Part shown: positions 8,984 to 16,592 of the stretch, piece after piece
How positions within the stretch are numbered: the stretch's first letter is position 1
How the letters are laid out: each line of letters opens with the position of its first letter
NCBI GenBank assembly: GCA_016792665.1
Contig: JAEUKJ010000106.1
Span: forward strand, 1-32,219
Origin: Deltaproteobacteria bacterium
GTDB taxonomy: Bacteria; Myxococcota_A; UBA9042; PHBI01
DNA length: 32,219 nt
Direction of reading: 5' to 3'
The notes under the pieces: model-generated
The model's input: the letters and a program-made list of their open reading frames with translations, nothing else
What the model was told of the DNA's origin: nothing
Databases searched by the model: none
Program-made: the position numbers and the translations under genes

Positions 8984-9012
8984 TGTCTACCGGCCAGGGT
9001 GGGGCCTGTCAA
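8984..9012 (-). promoter_or_regulatory. Near-consensus sigma-70-type promoter of the YfgM/BamB operon
   Basis: On the minus strand a perfect TTGACA (9012-9007) is followed by a 17-nt spacer and TAGACA (8989-8984). The expected transcription start is near 8977, giving a leader of about 27 nt to ATG 8950. This is the best match to a housekeeping promoter in the window. Confidence 0.75.
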
Positions 9013-9036
9013 TCGAAGTCGACCCCCGCGCCGCAG

Positions 9037-9053
9037 GGCGGGGCGACCCCGCC
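9037..9053 (-). terminator. GC-rich hairpin after the kinase-fold gene
   Basis: A perfect 7-bp stem GGCGGGG/CCCCGCC with a 3-nt loop lies about 20 nt past the stop of the kinase-fold gene and just before the next promoter. No T tract follows, so intrinsic termination is uncertain. Confidence 0.4.
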
Positions 9054-9072
9054 GCTCGCGATCGCGGCGCCC

Positions 9073-10071
9073 TCAGCGACCGACCAGGGCACCGAGCAGC
9101 CCCGCCAGAAAGGCTGCCCCCACGACGATCCAGGTCTCGGGGGCCGCGAGCCGTCCCCTCACCCGCTCGGCCAGCGTCGGCGCCCGCGCCTGGACCCGCA
9201 CCCGCCGCGTGGCCCGAAGCGCTTTGCGCACCTCGCGCATCGACGCGTAGCGCTCGTTGGGATGCTTGGCCAGGCAGCGCGCCAGGACGGCCTCGAGCTG
9301 CGGCCGGATCCGGGGCCGCCCGTTGGGGTCGAGCGCGCGCGGCACCCGCTGGTGGACGTGCTGCCAGGCGAAGCCCTCGACCGTCGACGACAGGAACGGA
9401 GGCCGCCCGGTGAGGAGCTCGTAAGCGAGGACGCCGAAGGCGTAGACGTCCGTGCGCGCGTCCGCCGGCTCGCCCAGGACCTGCTCCGGCGCCCAGTAGC
9501 GCGGCGTGCCCTGCATGGCCCCGGTCTTGGTGCCGCTGTCGTCGAAGCCCGCGCCCTCCGACCGGACGAGGCCGAAGTTGGTGAGCTTGACGAGGTCCTC
9601 GCCATGACGCCCCTCCCCGATGAGGACGTTCTCGGGCTTGAGGTTCCGATGGACGAGCCCGACCGCATGGACCGCGCCGAGGGCGTCGGCGAGCTGGTCG
9701 AGGACCCGCAAGACGCGCGGCTCGGGGAGGCGTCCCCAGCGCTCGAGCATCTGCCGGAGATCGCGGCCCTCGACGTGCTCGACCACCATGAAGCGGCGGT
9801 GGTCGGCGGTCTGGCCGAAGTCGAGGAGGCGCGCCACGTGCGGGTGATCCAGGCGCGAGAGGGCCTGGGCCTCACGCTCGAAGCGCGCCTTCAAGACCGC
9901 GTCGGCGCGATCGTGCTCCAGCTTCACGACGACACGCCGCCCGAGCTCGCGGTGGCGGGCCAGGAACGACGAGCCGGTGAGCGAGCTGCCGAGGGGGCCG
10001 AGGATCTGGTAGCGCCCATCGATGTCGATGGCGCTGTGAGACTTGCGAACGAGCTGGGACGCGACGGGCAT
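9073..10071 (-). CDS. Tail-anchored kinase-fold protein, predicted pseudokinase
   Basis: 332 residues, ATG 10071 with GAGGAG a few bases upstream. The whole Hanks kinase fold is recognisable: Lys50 in VVVK, a FERE helix, the HR catalytic loop, a GTPRYWAPEQ activation-end motif, and DVYAFGVLAYELLTGRPPF. Both catalytic aspartates are replaced. The HRD motif reads HRN (Asn143, codon AAC) and DFG reads NFG (Asn165, codon AAC), and the glycine loop is degenerate (LGSSLTGSS). Phosphotransfer is therefore unlikely, and a binding or scaffold role is inferred. A single helix at 312-331 ends the protein, so it is tail-anchored with a cytosolic kinase fold. It lies 101 nt downstream of the sigma factor gene on the same strand. 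Residual activity through unusual chemistry cannot be excluded. Confidence 0.85.
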   Translation of the reverse strand: MPVASQLVRKSHSAIDIDGRYQILGPLGSSLTGSSFLARHRELGRRVVVKLEHDRADAVLKARFEREAQALSRLDHPHVARLLDFGQTADHRRFMVVEHVEGRDLRQMLERWGRLPEPRVLRVLDQLADALGAVHAVGLVHRNLKPENVLIGEGRHGEDLVKLTNFGLVRSEGAGFDDSGTKTGAMQGTPRYWAPEQVLGEPADARTDVYAFGVLAYELLTGRPPFLSSTVEGFAWQHVHQRVPRALDPNGRPRIRPQLEAVLARCLAKHPNERYASMREVRKALRATRRVRVQARAPTLAERVRGRLAAPETWIVVGAAFLAGLLGALVGR

Positions 10072-10172
10072 GACGCTCCTCGGGACAGCGACGAGACCGA
10101 CCAGATGGCGATACCGTAACTGTCTCGAGGAACGAACGAAAGTGCCGGTCCCGAAATCGTCCGCGGTCGGCG

Positions 10173-11822
10173 TCAGCTCTCGCCGCGGGGCACGTCGAGC
10201 GGCGCCCCATCGGCATCGTCCCAGGCGCGCAGCACCTCGGCGGCGCGACGCGGGCAGCGCAGCTTGACGAGCGCCTTGGCCTCGATCTGCCGGATGCGCT
10301 CGCGCGTGAGCTCCATGTCGCGCCCCACCTCTTCCAAGGTGTAGGAGCGGCGCTCGCAGATCCCGAAGCGCTTGGCGAGGATGCGCGCCTCGCGCTGCGA
10401 GAGGGTTCCCAGCAGCTCGCGCGTGGCCTTGCGCAGCGCCTCGCGCTCGGCGCGACGCTCCGGGTCGACGGCGTCCTCGTCGGCGATGAAGTCGCCGAGC
10501 TCGGAGTCGTCCTCGCCGACCGGCGCCTCCAGCGAGACCGGCGAGCGCGCAAGGCGCAGCGTCCGCGAGACGACCTCCTCGGGCATCTCGATCTCGACCG
10601 CGATCTCGTCGTTGGTCGGCTCGCGCTGGAGCCGCTGCTCGAGCTGGACGCGGGCGCGCGAGATGCGGTTCAGGAGCTCGACCAGGTGGATCGGGATGCG
10701 GATCGTGCGGGCCTGGTCCGCGATGGCGCGCGTGATGCTCTGGCGGATCCACCAGGTGGCGTAGGTCGAGAACTTGTGGCCGCGCCGCCACTCGAACTTC
10801 TCGACCGCCTTCATGAGGCCGATGTTGCCCTCCTGGATGAGGTCGAGGAGCGGCAGGGAGCGGTTCATGTAGCGCTTGGCGATCGACACGACGAGGCGGA
10901 GGTTCGCGAGGATCATCACGGCGCGGCCCTGCTCGGCCCGCACATGCCCTTCCTCGAGGAGCTTCGACACCTCGAGGAGCTCGTCGCCCGAGAGGCCGAT
11001 CTGGCGCTCGACCGCATCGATGGTCTCGACGATGGCGATGGCGCGCTTCTGGGTGGTCGCGGTGACCGACTTCGGGAAGCGCGCGGCCCGCGCCGCAGCG
11101 ACGAGGCCCTGGGCGTCGAGACCCGTCGGGCCAGCCATGCGCGCCAACTGGCGGTGGGCGCGGCGGAGCTCGTCGGCGTGCTGGCGCACGGTCGAGAGGA
11201 CCTTCACGAGCACGCGGAAGCCGAAGCCGAACTCGCGGAAGAGGCGGAAGAGGTTGCGCTGCGCCGCGCGCCAGGCCTCGCGGTCCTCGTCGCTGGCCTT
11301 CTTGGCCTTCACCTTCTTGCCGGCGCGCTCCCACTCGGCGCGCGCGGTGGCGAGCTGGCCCTCGAACTTCTCGAGGTCCTTCAGGGCCGACGTGTCCTCG
11401 AACTCGTAGCCGTCCTCGCTCTCCATGACCTCGCAGCGGTAGCCGACGTCCTCGAGCAGGCGCTTGCCCGCGTCGAGCAGCTCGCGACGGCCGTAGGGCA
11501 TGGTGAGCAGGGCCTCGAAGACCTGCTCGGTGCCTTCTTCGATCTGCTGGGCGACTTTCTGCTCGCCGAGCCGGTTCAAGAGGCGGACGTCGCCGATGCG
11601 CTGGAGGTAGACCAGGATCGGGTTCAGCTCCTCGATCGGCTCGTCGCGCGTGACGCCGCTGCGCGAGACGCCCTCGTCGGCGTCCGCGTGCTCGGGGCCT
11701 TCGTCGGCCTTGCGATCCATGCCCGCGTCGCGAGCCAGGTATCGCTCGGCACCGGAGACCCGGCGCTCACTTTTCTTTCCCCCGCCATTGCGCTGCATCG
11801 TCGTCTCGAGCTGCGTCGCCAT
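10173..11822 (-). CDS. RpoD-family (sigma-70) RNA polymerase sigma factor
   Basis: 549 residues from ATG 11822, preceded by GGGGAG. Region 1.2 (about 63-90, [17 protein letters not shown]), a helical non-conserved region (about 95-290), region 2 (about 300-375, with [20 protein letters not shown]), region 3 and region 4 ([13 protein letters not shown], about 506-518) are all clear. Region 1.1 is not evident. Several near-invariant housekeeping residues differ: [16 protein letters not shown] where [16 protein letters not shown] is usual, and FEWRRGHKF where FEYRRGYKF is usual. It could be the housekeeping factor of a divergent lineage or a group 2 paralogue. The pseudokinase gene follows. Long upstream in-frame extensions lack a ribosome site and are rejected. 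Confidence 0.88.
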   Translation of the reverse strand: MATQLETTMQRNGGGKKSERRVSGAERYLARDAGMDRKADEGPEHADADEGVSRSGVTRDEPIEELNPILVYLQRIGDVRLLNRLGEQKVAQQIEEGTEQVFEALLTMPYGRRELLDAGKRLLEDVGYRCEVMESEDGYEFEDTSALKDLEKFEGQLATARAEWERAGKKVKAKKASDEDREAWRAAQRNLFRLFREFGFGFRVLVKVLSTVRQHADELRRAHRQLARMAGPTGLDAQGLVAAARAARFPKSVTATTQKRAIAIVETIDAVERQIGLSGDELLEVSKLLEEGHVRAEQGRAVMILANLRLVVSIAKRYMNRSLPLLDLIQEGNIGLMKAVEKFEWRRGHKFSTYATWWIRQSITRAIADQARTIRIPIHLVELLNRISRARVQLEQRLQREPTNDEIAVEIEMPEEVVSRTLRLARSPVSLEAPVGEDDSELGDFIADEDAVDPERRAEREALRKATRELLGTLSQREARILAKRFGICERRSYTLEEVGRDMELTRERIRQIEAKALVKLRCPRRAAEVLRAWDDADGAPLDVPRGES

Positions 11823-11847
11823 GCGCTCCCCAGGTTCAGGCCCGCTT

Positions 11848-11985
11848 TCACTTGCCCCGCTCGCCGGCCGCCTTGATTTGCGAGGCCTGTTCGAGCAGCG
11901 TCGCCCCGTAGACGGGCGCGACGGCATGGGTCGCTGTGCAATGCCCGATCCAGCGGTCCCCGCGGCCGGTCGCTGACGCAGCGCG
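11848..11985 (-). pseudogene. Possible remnant or tiny ORF upstream of the sigma gene
   Basis: Between stops at 11986-11988 and 11848-11850 there are 45 open codons. The second half reads like a real protein end (PVYGATLLEQASQIKAAGER) with mostly G or C at third positions. No ATG, GTG or TTG is in frame, so it is either a decayed fragment or chance. It ends 25 nt before the sigma-factor start. Confidence 0.2.
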
Positions 11986-12007
11986 TCAAAGGGCTGACCC
12001 TTGGTCA
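11974..12007. promoter_or_regulatory. Two tandem palindromes between divergent genes
   Basis: TGACGCagcGCGTCA (11974-11988) and TGACCcttGGTCA (11995-12007) have centres 20 bp apart, about two helical turns. Each lies in a repeated frame starting CTGAC and ending GTCAAAG. They sit in the 458-nt gap between the sigma gene (minus) and the GIDE gene (plus). This suggests cooperative binding of two repressor or activator dimers; the regulator is unknown. The rest of the gap holds the plus-strand promoter at 12153-12180 and the possible remnant at 11848-11985. No convincing minus-strand promoter for the sigma gene was found. Confidence 0.45.
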
Positions 12008-12152
12008 AAGCCGACCTCGCCGCGTCGGTGGCCGCCAAGCGTCATGGGCGTTCGGACCATCGACGTCGGCCGGGGCACCGCGGCGGGCGGCGGCACCCGG
12101 GAAACTGCGACATCCATGTCAGGGGGGTGGCAACCAGACCCCACGCGGTGGG

Positions 12153-12180
12153 TTGCGCGGGGCGCGCGACCCGCTATGCT
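12153..12180 (+). promoter_or_regulatory. Promoter of the GIDE-domain gene
   Basis: TTGCGC (12153-12158), 16-nt spacer, TATGCT (12175-12180). The expected start is near 12187, giving a leader of about 94 nt before ATG 12281. Confidence 0.5.
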
Positions 12181-12280
12181 CGCGGCCGTCCGGTCAGGCC
12201 CATCGCCCGGAGGTGTCGCTGGGGCGCGCTGCGGCGGGGCGGACGAAAGACCAATCTTCTTCGATGCTTCTGGGGGTATC

Positions 12281-13123
12281 ATGCTCTGGGTCGGGCTCAT
12301 CCTGCTCGCCGTCGCGGCGCTCTTGTACTTCCTGTCGAAGCGCTCCGAGACCAAGGTCCACTACGTAAAGGCGACCGAGACGTCGAAGATCGGTGCCATC
12401 CAGAAGCTCGTGGCCGAGGTCGCGGCGGACATGCCCGACGGGATGGCCACCGGATTCAAAGACTATGTCGAGGTGAAGGGTCGCGTGGCGTGCGACGAGC
12501 CTCTCCAGGGCGAGATCTCGGACCAGGTCGGCGCCATCGTCGAGACCGAGGTGATCCGCGTCTACGAACGCCGCGAGGAGACCCGCGACGCCCAGGGACA
12601 GCTGCGCACGGAGTGGCGCAAGGGCGAGGAAACGGTGTCGTCGAACCGGCGCGAGTCGCCGTTCTGGATCGACGACGGCACGGGCCGCCTGCGCGTGAAA
12701 TCCAACGGCGGCCGCGGGGTCGAGCTGGTCAAGGTCGTCGAGCGCTACGAGCCGGCCGGCAGCAACGAGAGCGGCTTCGGCGGCCAGGTCACCCTGTCGA
12801 TGGGCCGCTTCCAGATGTCGCTCGGCAGCGGGCGCTGGGACCCGTCGAGCTCGCGCACCCTGGGCTATCGCTTCGTCGAGCGGATCCTGCCGATCGGCAA
12901 GCCGGTCTACGCGCTGGGCGAGGTCGCGGCCACCGAGGACGAGGGTCTTCTGCTGCGGCCGCCGACCGAGGACGACAAGAAGAAGCCGTTCATGGTGTCG
13001 CCCAAGACCGAGGAAGAGATCGTCAAGGGGGCCGAGAAGAGCGCGAAACTGCTGCGCATCTTCGCGATCATCCTCGGCGTCGGCGGCGTCGCGCTGGCGG
13101 TCTTCGGCCTCATCCGCCGCTGA
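12281..13123 (+). CDS. GIDE-domain membrane protein
   Basis: 280 residues from ATG 12281, with a GGGGG ribosome-site-like run just upstream. A membrane helix is at the extreme N-terminus (2-17) and a second at the C-terminus (about 257-277, IFAIILGVGGVALAVFGLI). The middle resembles the GIDE domain of mitochondrial MULAN/MAPL E3 ligases: a D-Y-V-E-V-KGRV start, acidic and arginine-rich blocks, SPFWIDDGTGRLRV, and YRFVERILPIGKPVYALGEV. The RING finger of the eukaryotic enzymes is absent, so this is not a ubiquitin ligase by itself. The role of bacterial GIDE proteins is not established; envelope stress or membrane remodelling is only a guess. It is transcribed from its own promoter and ends 83 nt before the Cys-repeat lipoprotein. 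Confidence 0.75.
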   Translation: MLWVGLILLAVAALLYFLSKRSETKVHYVKATETSKIGAIQKLVAEVAADMPDGMATGFKDYVEVKGRVACDEPLQGEISDQVGAIVETEVIRVYERREETRDAQGQLRTEWRKGEETVSSNRRESPFWIDDGTGRLRVKSNGGRGVELVKVVERYEPAGSNESGFGGQVTLSMGRFQMSLGSGRWDPSSSRTLGYRFVERILPIGKPVYALGEVAATEDEGLLLRPPTEDDKKKPFMVSPKTEEEIVKGAEKSAKLLRIFAIILGVGGVALAVFGLIRR

Positions 13124-13170
13124 TGGACCGGGTGCGGCCCGCGGCCGGGGAGCGGACGCGAGCGGAGGTC

Positions 13171-13199
13171 TGGACTCGAGGTGGGTCGGCCGCTAGCGT
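13171..13199 (+). promoter_or_regulatory. Promoter with leaderless geometry, Cys-repeat lipoprotein gene
   Basis: TGGACT (13171-13176), 17-nt spacer, TAGCGT (13194-13199), then 7 nt to GTG 13207. Transcription would begin at or next to the start codon. This spacing decides the start chosen for the gene. Confidence 0.55.
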
Positions 13200-13206
13200 C
13201 GCCGCC

Positions 13207-14664
13207 GTGCACCCCTTCCCTGCTTTCGCGACGGTCGTCGCCACGTCGCTGCTCATGGCCTGCCCAGGCCCTCCGCACACCTCCGACATGCGCGAGGATG
13301 CCGACAGCCGAGACGTCGAGACCGAGTTGGGCGACGACACGCCCGACGGCGACGCCGAAGCGCTCTCGGGGGACCCTGACATCGAAGTCACAGGGCCCGA
13401 GACCGTCGCCTGCTCGACGCTCTCGTGTGACGACGAGAACCCTTGCACGACGGACAGTTGTGCCGACGGGGCGTGCCGCCACACGCCCAACCTGGTGAGC
13501 TGCGACGACGGCGACCCGTGCACCGAGCTCGACCGCTGCTCGGCCGGGGTGTGCGGCGGCGTGGCGGTCGACTGCGACGACGGCGAGGCCTGCACGCAAG
13601 ACCTGTGCGGCGCGGCCGGCTGCGAGCACGTCGCGCAGACCGGGCCCTGCGACGATGGCGATCTCTGCACCTCGGGCGACCAGTGCGACGGCGGCCACTG
13701 CGTGGGCGTCGCGGTCACCTGTCCGAGCGGCGGGGTCTGTCAGGAGGCGGTCTGCCGCCGCGACACCGGTTGTCGCCTCGAGCCCCGCCAGGGCGCATGC
13801 GACGACGACAACGCTTGCACCGAGGGCACCGAGTGCCGGAGCGGCGCGTGCCGTGGGCGGCTCCTGGATTGTGACGACGGCGACCCGTGCACCGACGACT
13901 ACTGCGATCCGGCGAGCGGCTGCGCCCACCGCGACAACCGCGCGCCGTGCGACGATGGCGACGCGTGCACGACCGGGGACCGGTGTCAGGCCGGGGCGTG
14001 CGTCGGCGCGCCGCGGGCCATGTGCTGCGCCGCCGCTGCGGACTGCGACGACGGCGACGCGTGCACGGTCGACCGTTGCGAGGGCGGTGGCTGCGTCCAC
14101 GAGGCCCTGAGCTGCGACGACGGCGAGCGCTGCACGCTGGACCGCTGCAACGCGGGCGCATGTGAGAGCGCGGCCTGGAGCGTCGTCGGGCTCGAGGTGG
14201 GCGATGACTTCGAGGCCGGGGTCGACGGCTGGCAGCGCGCGTCGAGCAACGCCGCGGTCGGCTGGCGGAGCGATGCGACCTGGGCGGCATCGGGGGACAG
14301 GAGCCTCTACTGCGGCGCCATCGCGAGCGAGGGATACGACCTCGGCGCGACCCGTGCGCGCGCGTCGAAGGTCGTGAGGGTGCCACCCGAGGCGACGCTG
14401 CGCTACGCGTACCGCGTAGAGGTCGAGGACGACGGGAGCTGCGTCTTCGACGTGGTCGAGGTGTGGCTCGACGGCGTGCGCGTGGACCGCATCTGCGCGA
14501 CCGGCGAGGGCACGCGCGAGGTCGCGCTCGGGGCGCGGGGAGCCGCGCTGGAGGGGCGCGAGGTCACGCTGGAGCTGGTCTTCGACACCGTCGATGGCGA
14601 GAGGAACGGCGGGCGCGGCGTGTGGATCGATGACCTCGTCCTGCGTGCCGGGGTCTGTCGCTGA
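13207..14664 (+). CDS. Cys-repeat lipoprotein with C-terminal beta-sandwich-like domain
   Basis: 485 residues. The lipobox LLMAC (Cys19 from GTG 13207) follows a hydrophobic stretch; a D/E-rich linker comes next. Nine units of the form CDDGDxCT plus one variant (CPSGGVCQ) follow, each with four or so cysteines. This is a common surface-module type in myxobacteria. Residues about 335-485 have few cysteines and alternate strands, beginning DDFEAGVDGWQ and ending GVWIDDLVLRAG. That resembles the beta-sandwich lectin or MAM-like domains of secreted proteins. An upstream ATG at 13123, overlapping the previous stop as TGATG, would add 28 residues and supply positive charges to the signal peptide. 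I prefer GTG 13207 because of the promoter just upstream. Binding to a surface ligand is inferred. Confidence 0.78.
   Translation: MHPFPAFATVVATSLLMACPGPPHTSDMREDADSRDVETELGDDTPDGDAEALSGDPDIEVTGPETVACSTLSCDDENPCTTDSCADGACRHTPNLVSCDDGDPCTELDRCSAGVCGGVAVDCDDGEACTQDLCGAAGCEHVAQTGPCDDGDLCTSGDQCDGGHCVGVAVTCPSGGVCQEAVCRRDTGCRLEPRQGACDDDNACTEGTECRSGACRGRLLDCDDGDPCTDDYCDPASGCAHRDNRAPCDDGDACTTGDRCQAGACVGAPRAMCCAAAADCDDGDACTVDRCEGGGCVHEALSCDDGERCTLDRCNAGACESAAWSVVGLEVGDDFEAGVDGWQRASSNAAVGWRSDATWAASGDRSLYCGAIASEGYDLGATRARASKVVRVPPEATLRYAYRVEVEDDGSCVFDVVEVWLDGVRVDRICATGEGTREVALGARGAALEGREVTLELVFDTVDGERNGGRGVWIDDLVLRAGVCR
13426..14163 (+). repeat. Imperfect tandem repeat encoding CDDGDxCT modules
   Basis: About ten DNA-level repeats of 60-90 nt share a core close to TGCGACGACGGCGACGCGTG. 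The phase is kept, so copy number can change without a frameshift. It is a protein-coding repeat, not a CRISPR array. Confidence 0.75.
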
Positions 14665-14714
14665 GCGCATGGGCGGCGGCGAAACCCGGCATTTTCCGCG
14701 CGCCTTCATGCGCA

Positions 14715-14743
14715 TTGGCAAGGGCCGGTCCCACGGCTATACA
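14715..14743 (+). promoter_or_regulatory. Promoter of the TPR gene
   Basis: TTGGCA (14715-14720), 17-nt spacer, TATACA (14738-14743). The expected start is near 14750, with a leader of about 68 nt to ATG 14818. Confidence 0.65.
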
Positions 14744-14817
14744 CCCGACCGAGGCCAGGGCGACGCCCACGGTCAGGGCCGAGTCATGGCGAGAGCCAGA
14801 GACCTCTCGAGGAGCGG

Positions 14818-15732
14818 ATGAGCGAGACGGAGCGAACGCAGGAGATGCCGGATGCGGCCGAGCTGGCGCGGCTCGAGGCCCAGGCCCGCGTGCGACCGGG
14901 AGACCCGGTGGCGCGGGCGCGGCTCGCGGTCGCCCTGCCCCACGACGAGGCGGAGGGGCCGACGCGCATCGCCGAGGGTCTCATTCGAACGTGCCTGAGG
15001 CTTGGCGCCCTGGACCCGGCGATCGAGGCGGCGACGTTGCTGCACCAGCGCTTCGGCACGCCCGAGCTGGCGATTGGCCTGGCCGACGCGTGGCTCACGC
15101 GGCATCGCGACGACGACGTCGAGCGCGCGGTGGCGGTGCTCTCGGAGCTGGTGAGCGTGGAGCCCGATCCCCGCGCCTCGGCCCCGAGCGGGACGACCGG
15201 TGCGGACCTCGAGGCGCGCGTGAGGCTCGCGGCGCTGGCGCTGGGGCGTGGCGAGGTCGAGACGGCGCTGGCCTGGACCTCGCCGATTGCGGCCACGGCA
15301 CCTCCCGGTGCCACGCGCATGGGACACGCGAGCGCGGCGGCGATGAGCCTGCACGCCAACGTGCTGCTGGCGGCGGGTCGGGCCGACGAGGCGGCGGCTT
15401 ACGCGGCCGAGGCCCTGGAGCAGCTCGGCGACGCGAGCGCGACGGCGCAGGAGGGCGCGCGGCTCCTCGCGGAGTCGCAGCGGTTCTATCAGGTCCTGGG
15501 GATCGCCGAGCTGGCGCGCGGGCGGACCGAGGCGGCCGTGGCGGCGCTGTCCGAGGCGCTGCGCCTGGGCCCCGACGACCCGACCTCGTATTACAACCTC
15601 GCCCTGGCGTTCGAGGCCGCGGGCAGCCCGGCGGCGGCGTTGGGCGTCGTCGAGGCGGGGCTCGAGCTGTTCGAGGCCGGGGTCGCCCCAGACCCGAGGC
15701 TCGTGGCGTTGCGGAACCGCCTCGTCGCCTGA
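14818..15732 (+). CDS. Tetratricopeptide-repeat protein
   Basis: 304 residues from ATG 14818, with GAGGAG a few bases upstream. It is Ala/Glu-rich and helical throughout, with no signal peptide or membrane helix, so cytosolic. TPR-type pairs are visible: AIEAATLLHQRFGTPELAIG, ANVLLAAGRADEAAAYAAEA, and a good C-terminal unit LGIAELARGRTEAAVAALSE followed by LGPDDPTSYYNLALAFEAAG. TPR proteins are protein-interaction scaffolds; no partner is indicated. It has its own promoter and ends 122 nt before the MBL-fold gene, which also has its own promoter, so it is probably monocistronic. Confidence 0.78.
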   Translation: MSETERTQEMPDAAELARLEAQARVRPGDPVARARLAVALPHDEAEGPTRIAEGLIRTCLRLGALDPAIEAATLLHQRFGTPELAIGLADAWLTRHRDDDVERAVAVLSELVSVEPDPRASAPSGTTGADLEARVRLAALALGRGEVETALAWTSPIAATAPPGATRMGHASAAAMSLHANVLLAAGRADEAAAYAAEALEQLGDASATAQEGARLLAESQRFYQVLGIAELARGRTEAAVAALSEALRLGPDDPTSYYNLALAFEAAGSPAAALGVVEAGLELFEAGVAPDPRLVALRNRLVA

Positions 15733-15815
15733 GTCGGGCCGCTGGGCCCGCGCGTGCGGGTGTCGCGAGCGGCGAATGCGCGAGGTCGGCCGGGTTTCGG
15801 CGCGCCCGCTGCCGC

Positions 15816-15844
15816 TTGCGCGGGACGCGGTGAGTCTCTATCGT
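15816..15844 (+). promoter_or_regulatory. Promoter of the MBL-fold/ion-channel operon
   Basis: TTGCGC (15816-15821), 17-nt spacer, TATCGT (15839-15844). The expected start is at about 15851, and ATG is at 15855. The mRNA would have a leader of at most a few bases, and no ribosome site is visible. Confidence 0.65.
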
Positions 15845-15854
15845 CTCCGCCTCT

Positions 15855-16592
15855 ATGGCGTACTTCCAGTTCCTCGGCACCGGGCCCTCGACCCCCATCA
15901 CCGACGCGACCGGCCGCAACCATCGGCTGCGGAGCTCGGCGTTGGCCCAACACATCTCGACCTGGGTCCTCATCGACGCGACCCACGACTTCGAGACCCA
16001 GATCGAGCACGCGCTGTCGGTCACCGGCGTGGTCCTCACCAATGCGACGCGTGACGCGGCCGGCGGCCTCGGCAACCTCGACAAGTGGCTCGACACGAAG
16101 ACCCCGCTCTACGCGCCGACCGCCCTTTGGGAGGACCTCGTGCCGCGCTACGGGCCGTTCCAGAAACTCTACCACGAGCCGATCGAAGAGGGCCGCACCT
16201 TCACGGCCGGCGACATGGAGATCGTCTGCTTCCGGGTCGAGACCTCGACCGGCGCGGCCGCCGCACCGACCTGGGGCTATCGCTTCGACAACGGGAAGAA
16301 GAAGGTCTGCTACGCCTCGGACGTAAAGACCATCCCGGCCGAGTCCGAGCCCTTCTTCAAGAAGAACGACCTGCTCGTGGTCGATGCCGCCGGCTGGGAC
16401 AAGGATCTGCCGACCCATCGCGGCGCGCTGAACCACCTCTCGACCTACGTCGAGTGGGGTAACGAACACATCGTGTTCACGCACATCGGCCGCTCCGCGC
16501 CGCCGCACACGCTCGCCGCGGCCGCGGTGAAGAAGATGTCGCACCGCGCCGACCTGGCCTACGACTTCATGAAAATCCCGCTCGGCAGATGA
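15855..16592 (+). CDS. Metallo-beta-lactamase-fold protein lacking the HxHxDH motif
   Basis: 245 residues. The start FLGTGPSTP, the R-x-R-S-S block and VLIDATHDF are typical of the PhnP-like branch of the MBL superfamily, whose members are zinc hydrolases. Where those enzymes have THxHxDHxxGL, this protein has TNATRDAAGGL (62-72): three of the four metal ligands are lost and only Asp67 remains. The histidine normally found before the GYR strand is also missing. Asp156 (YASD), His194 (GALNHLS) and His210/His218 near the end are kept. It may have lost catalysis or use another metal site. The ATGA overlap with the ion-channel gene (16589-16592) indicates coupled translation, so a role in channel regulation is a reasonable inference. 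Confidence 0.83.
   Translation: MAYFQFLGTGPSTPITDATGRNHRLRSSALAQHISTWVLIDATHDFETQIEHALSVTGVVLTNATRDAAGGLGNLDKWLDTKTPLYAPTALWEDLVPRYGPFQKLYHEPIEEGRTFTAGDMEIVCFRVETSTGAAAAPTWGYRFDNGKKKVCYASDVKTIPAESEPFFKKNDLLVVDAAGWDKDLPTHRGALNHLSTYVEWGNEHIVFTHIGRSAPPHTLAAAAVKKMSHRADLAYDFMKIPLGR

Noticed and set aside
13426..14163. CRISPR-like periodic repeats
   Set aside because: Repeats are imperfect, in-frame, encode Cys modules, and have no unique spacers of uniform size or cas genes.
12907..14721. Minus-strand frame of about 600 codons opposite the Cys-repeat lipoprotein
   Set aside because: The product is repetitive Val/Ala/Arg mirroring the opposite strand's repeats, with no start context or known domain.
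14710..14735. Sigma-54 promoter at TTGGCA before the TPR gene
   Set aside because: No TTGC at the correct distance; the site fits a -35 with a TATACA -10 much better.
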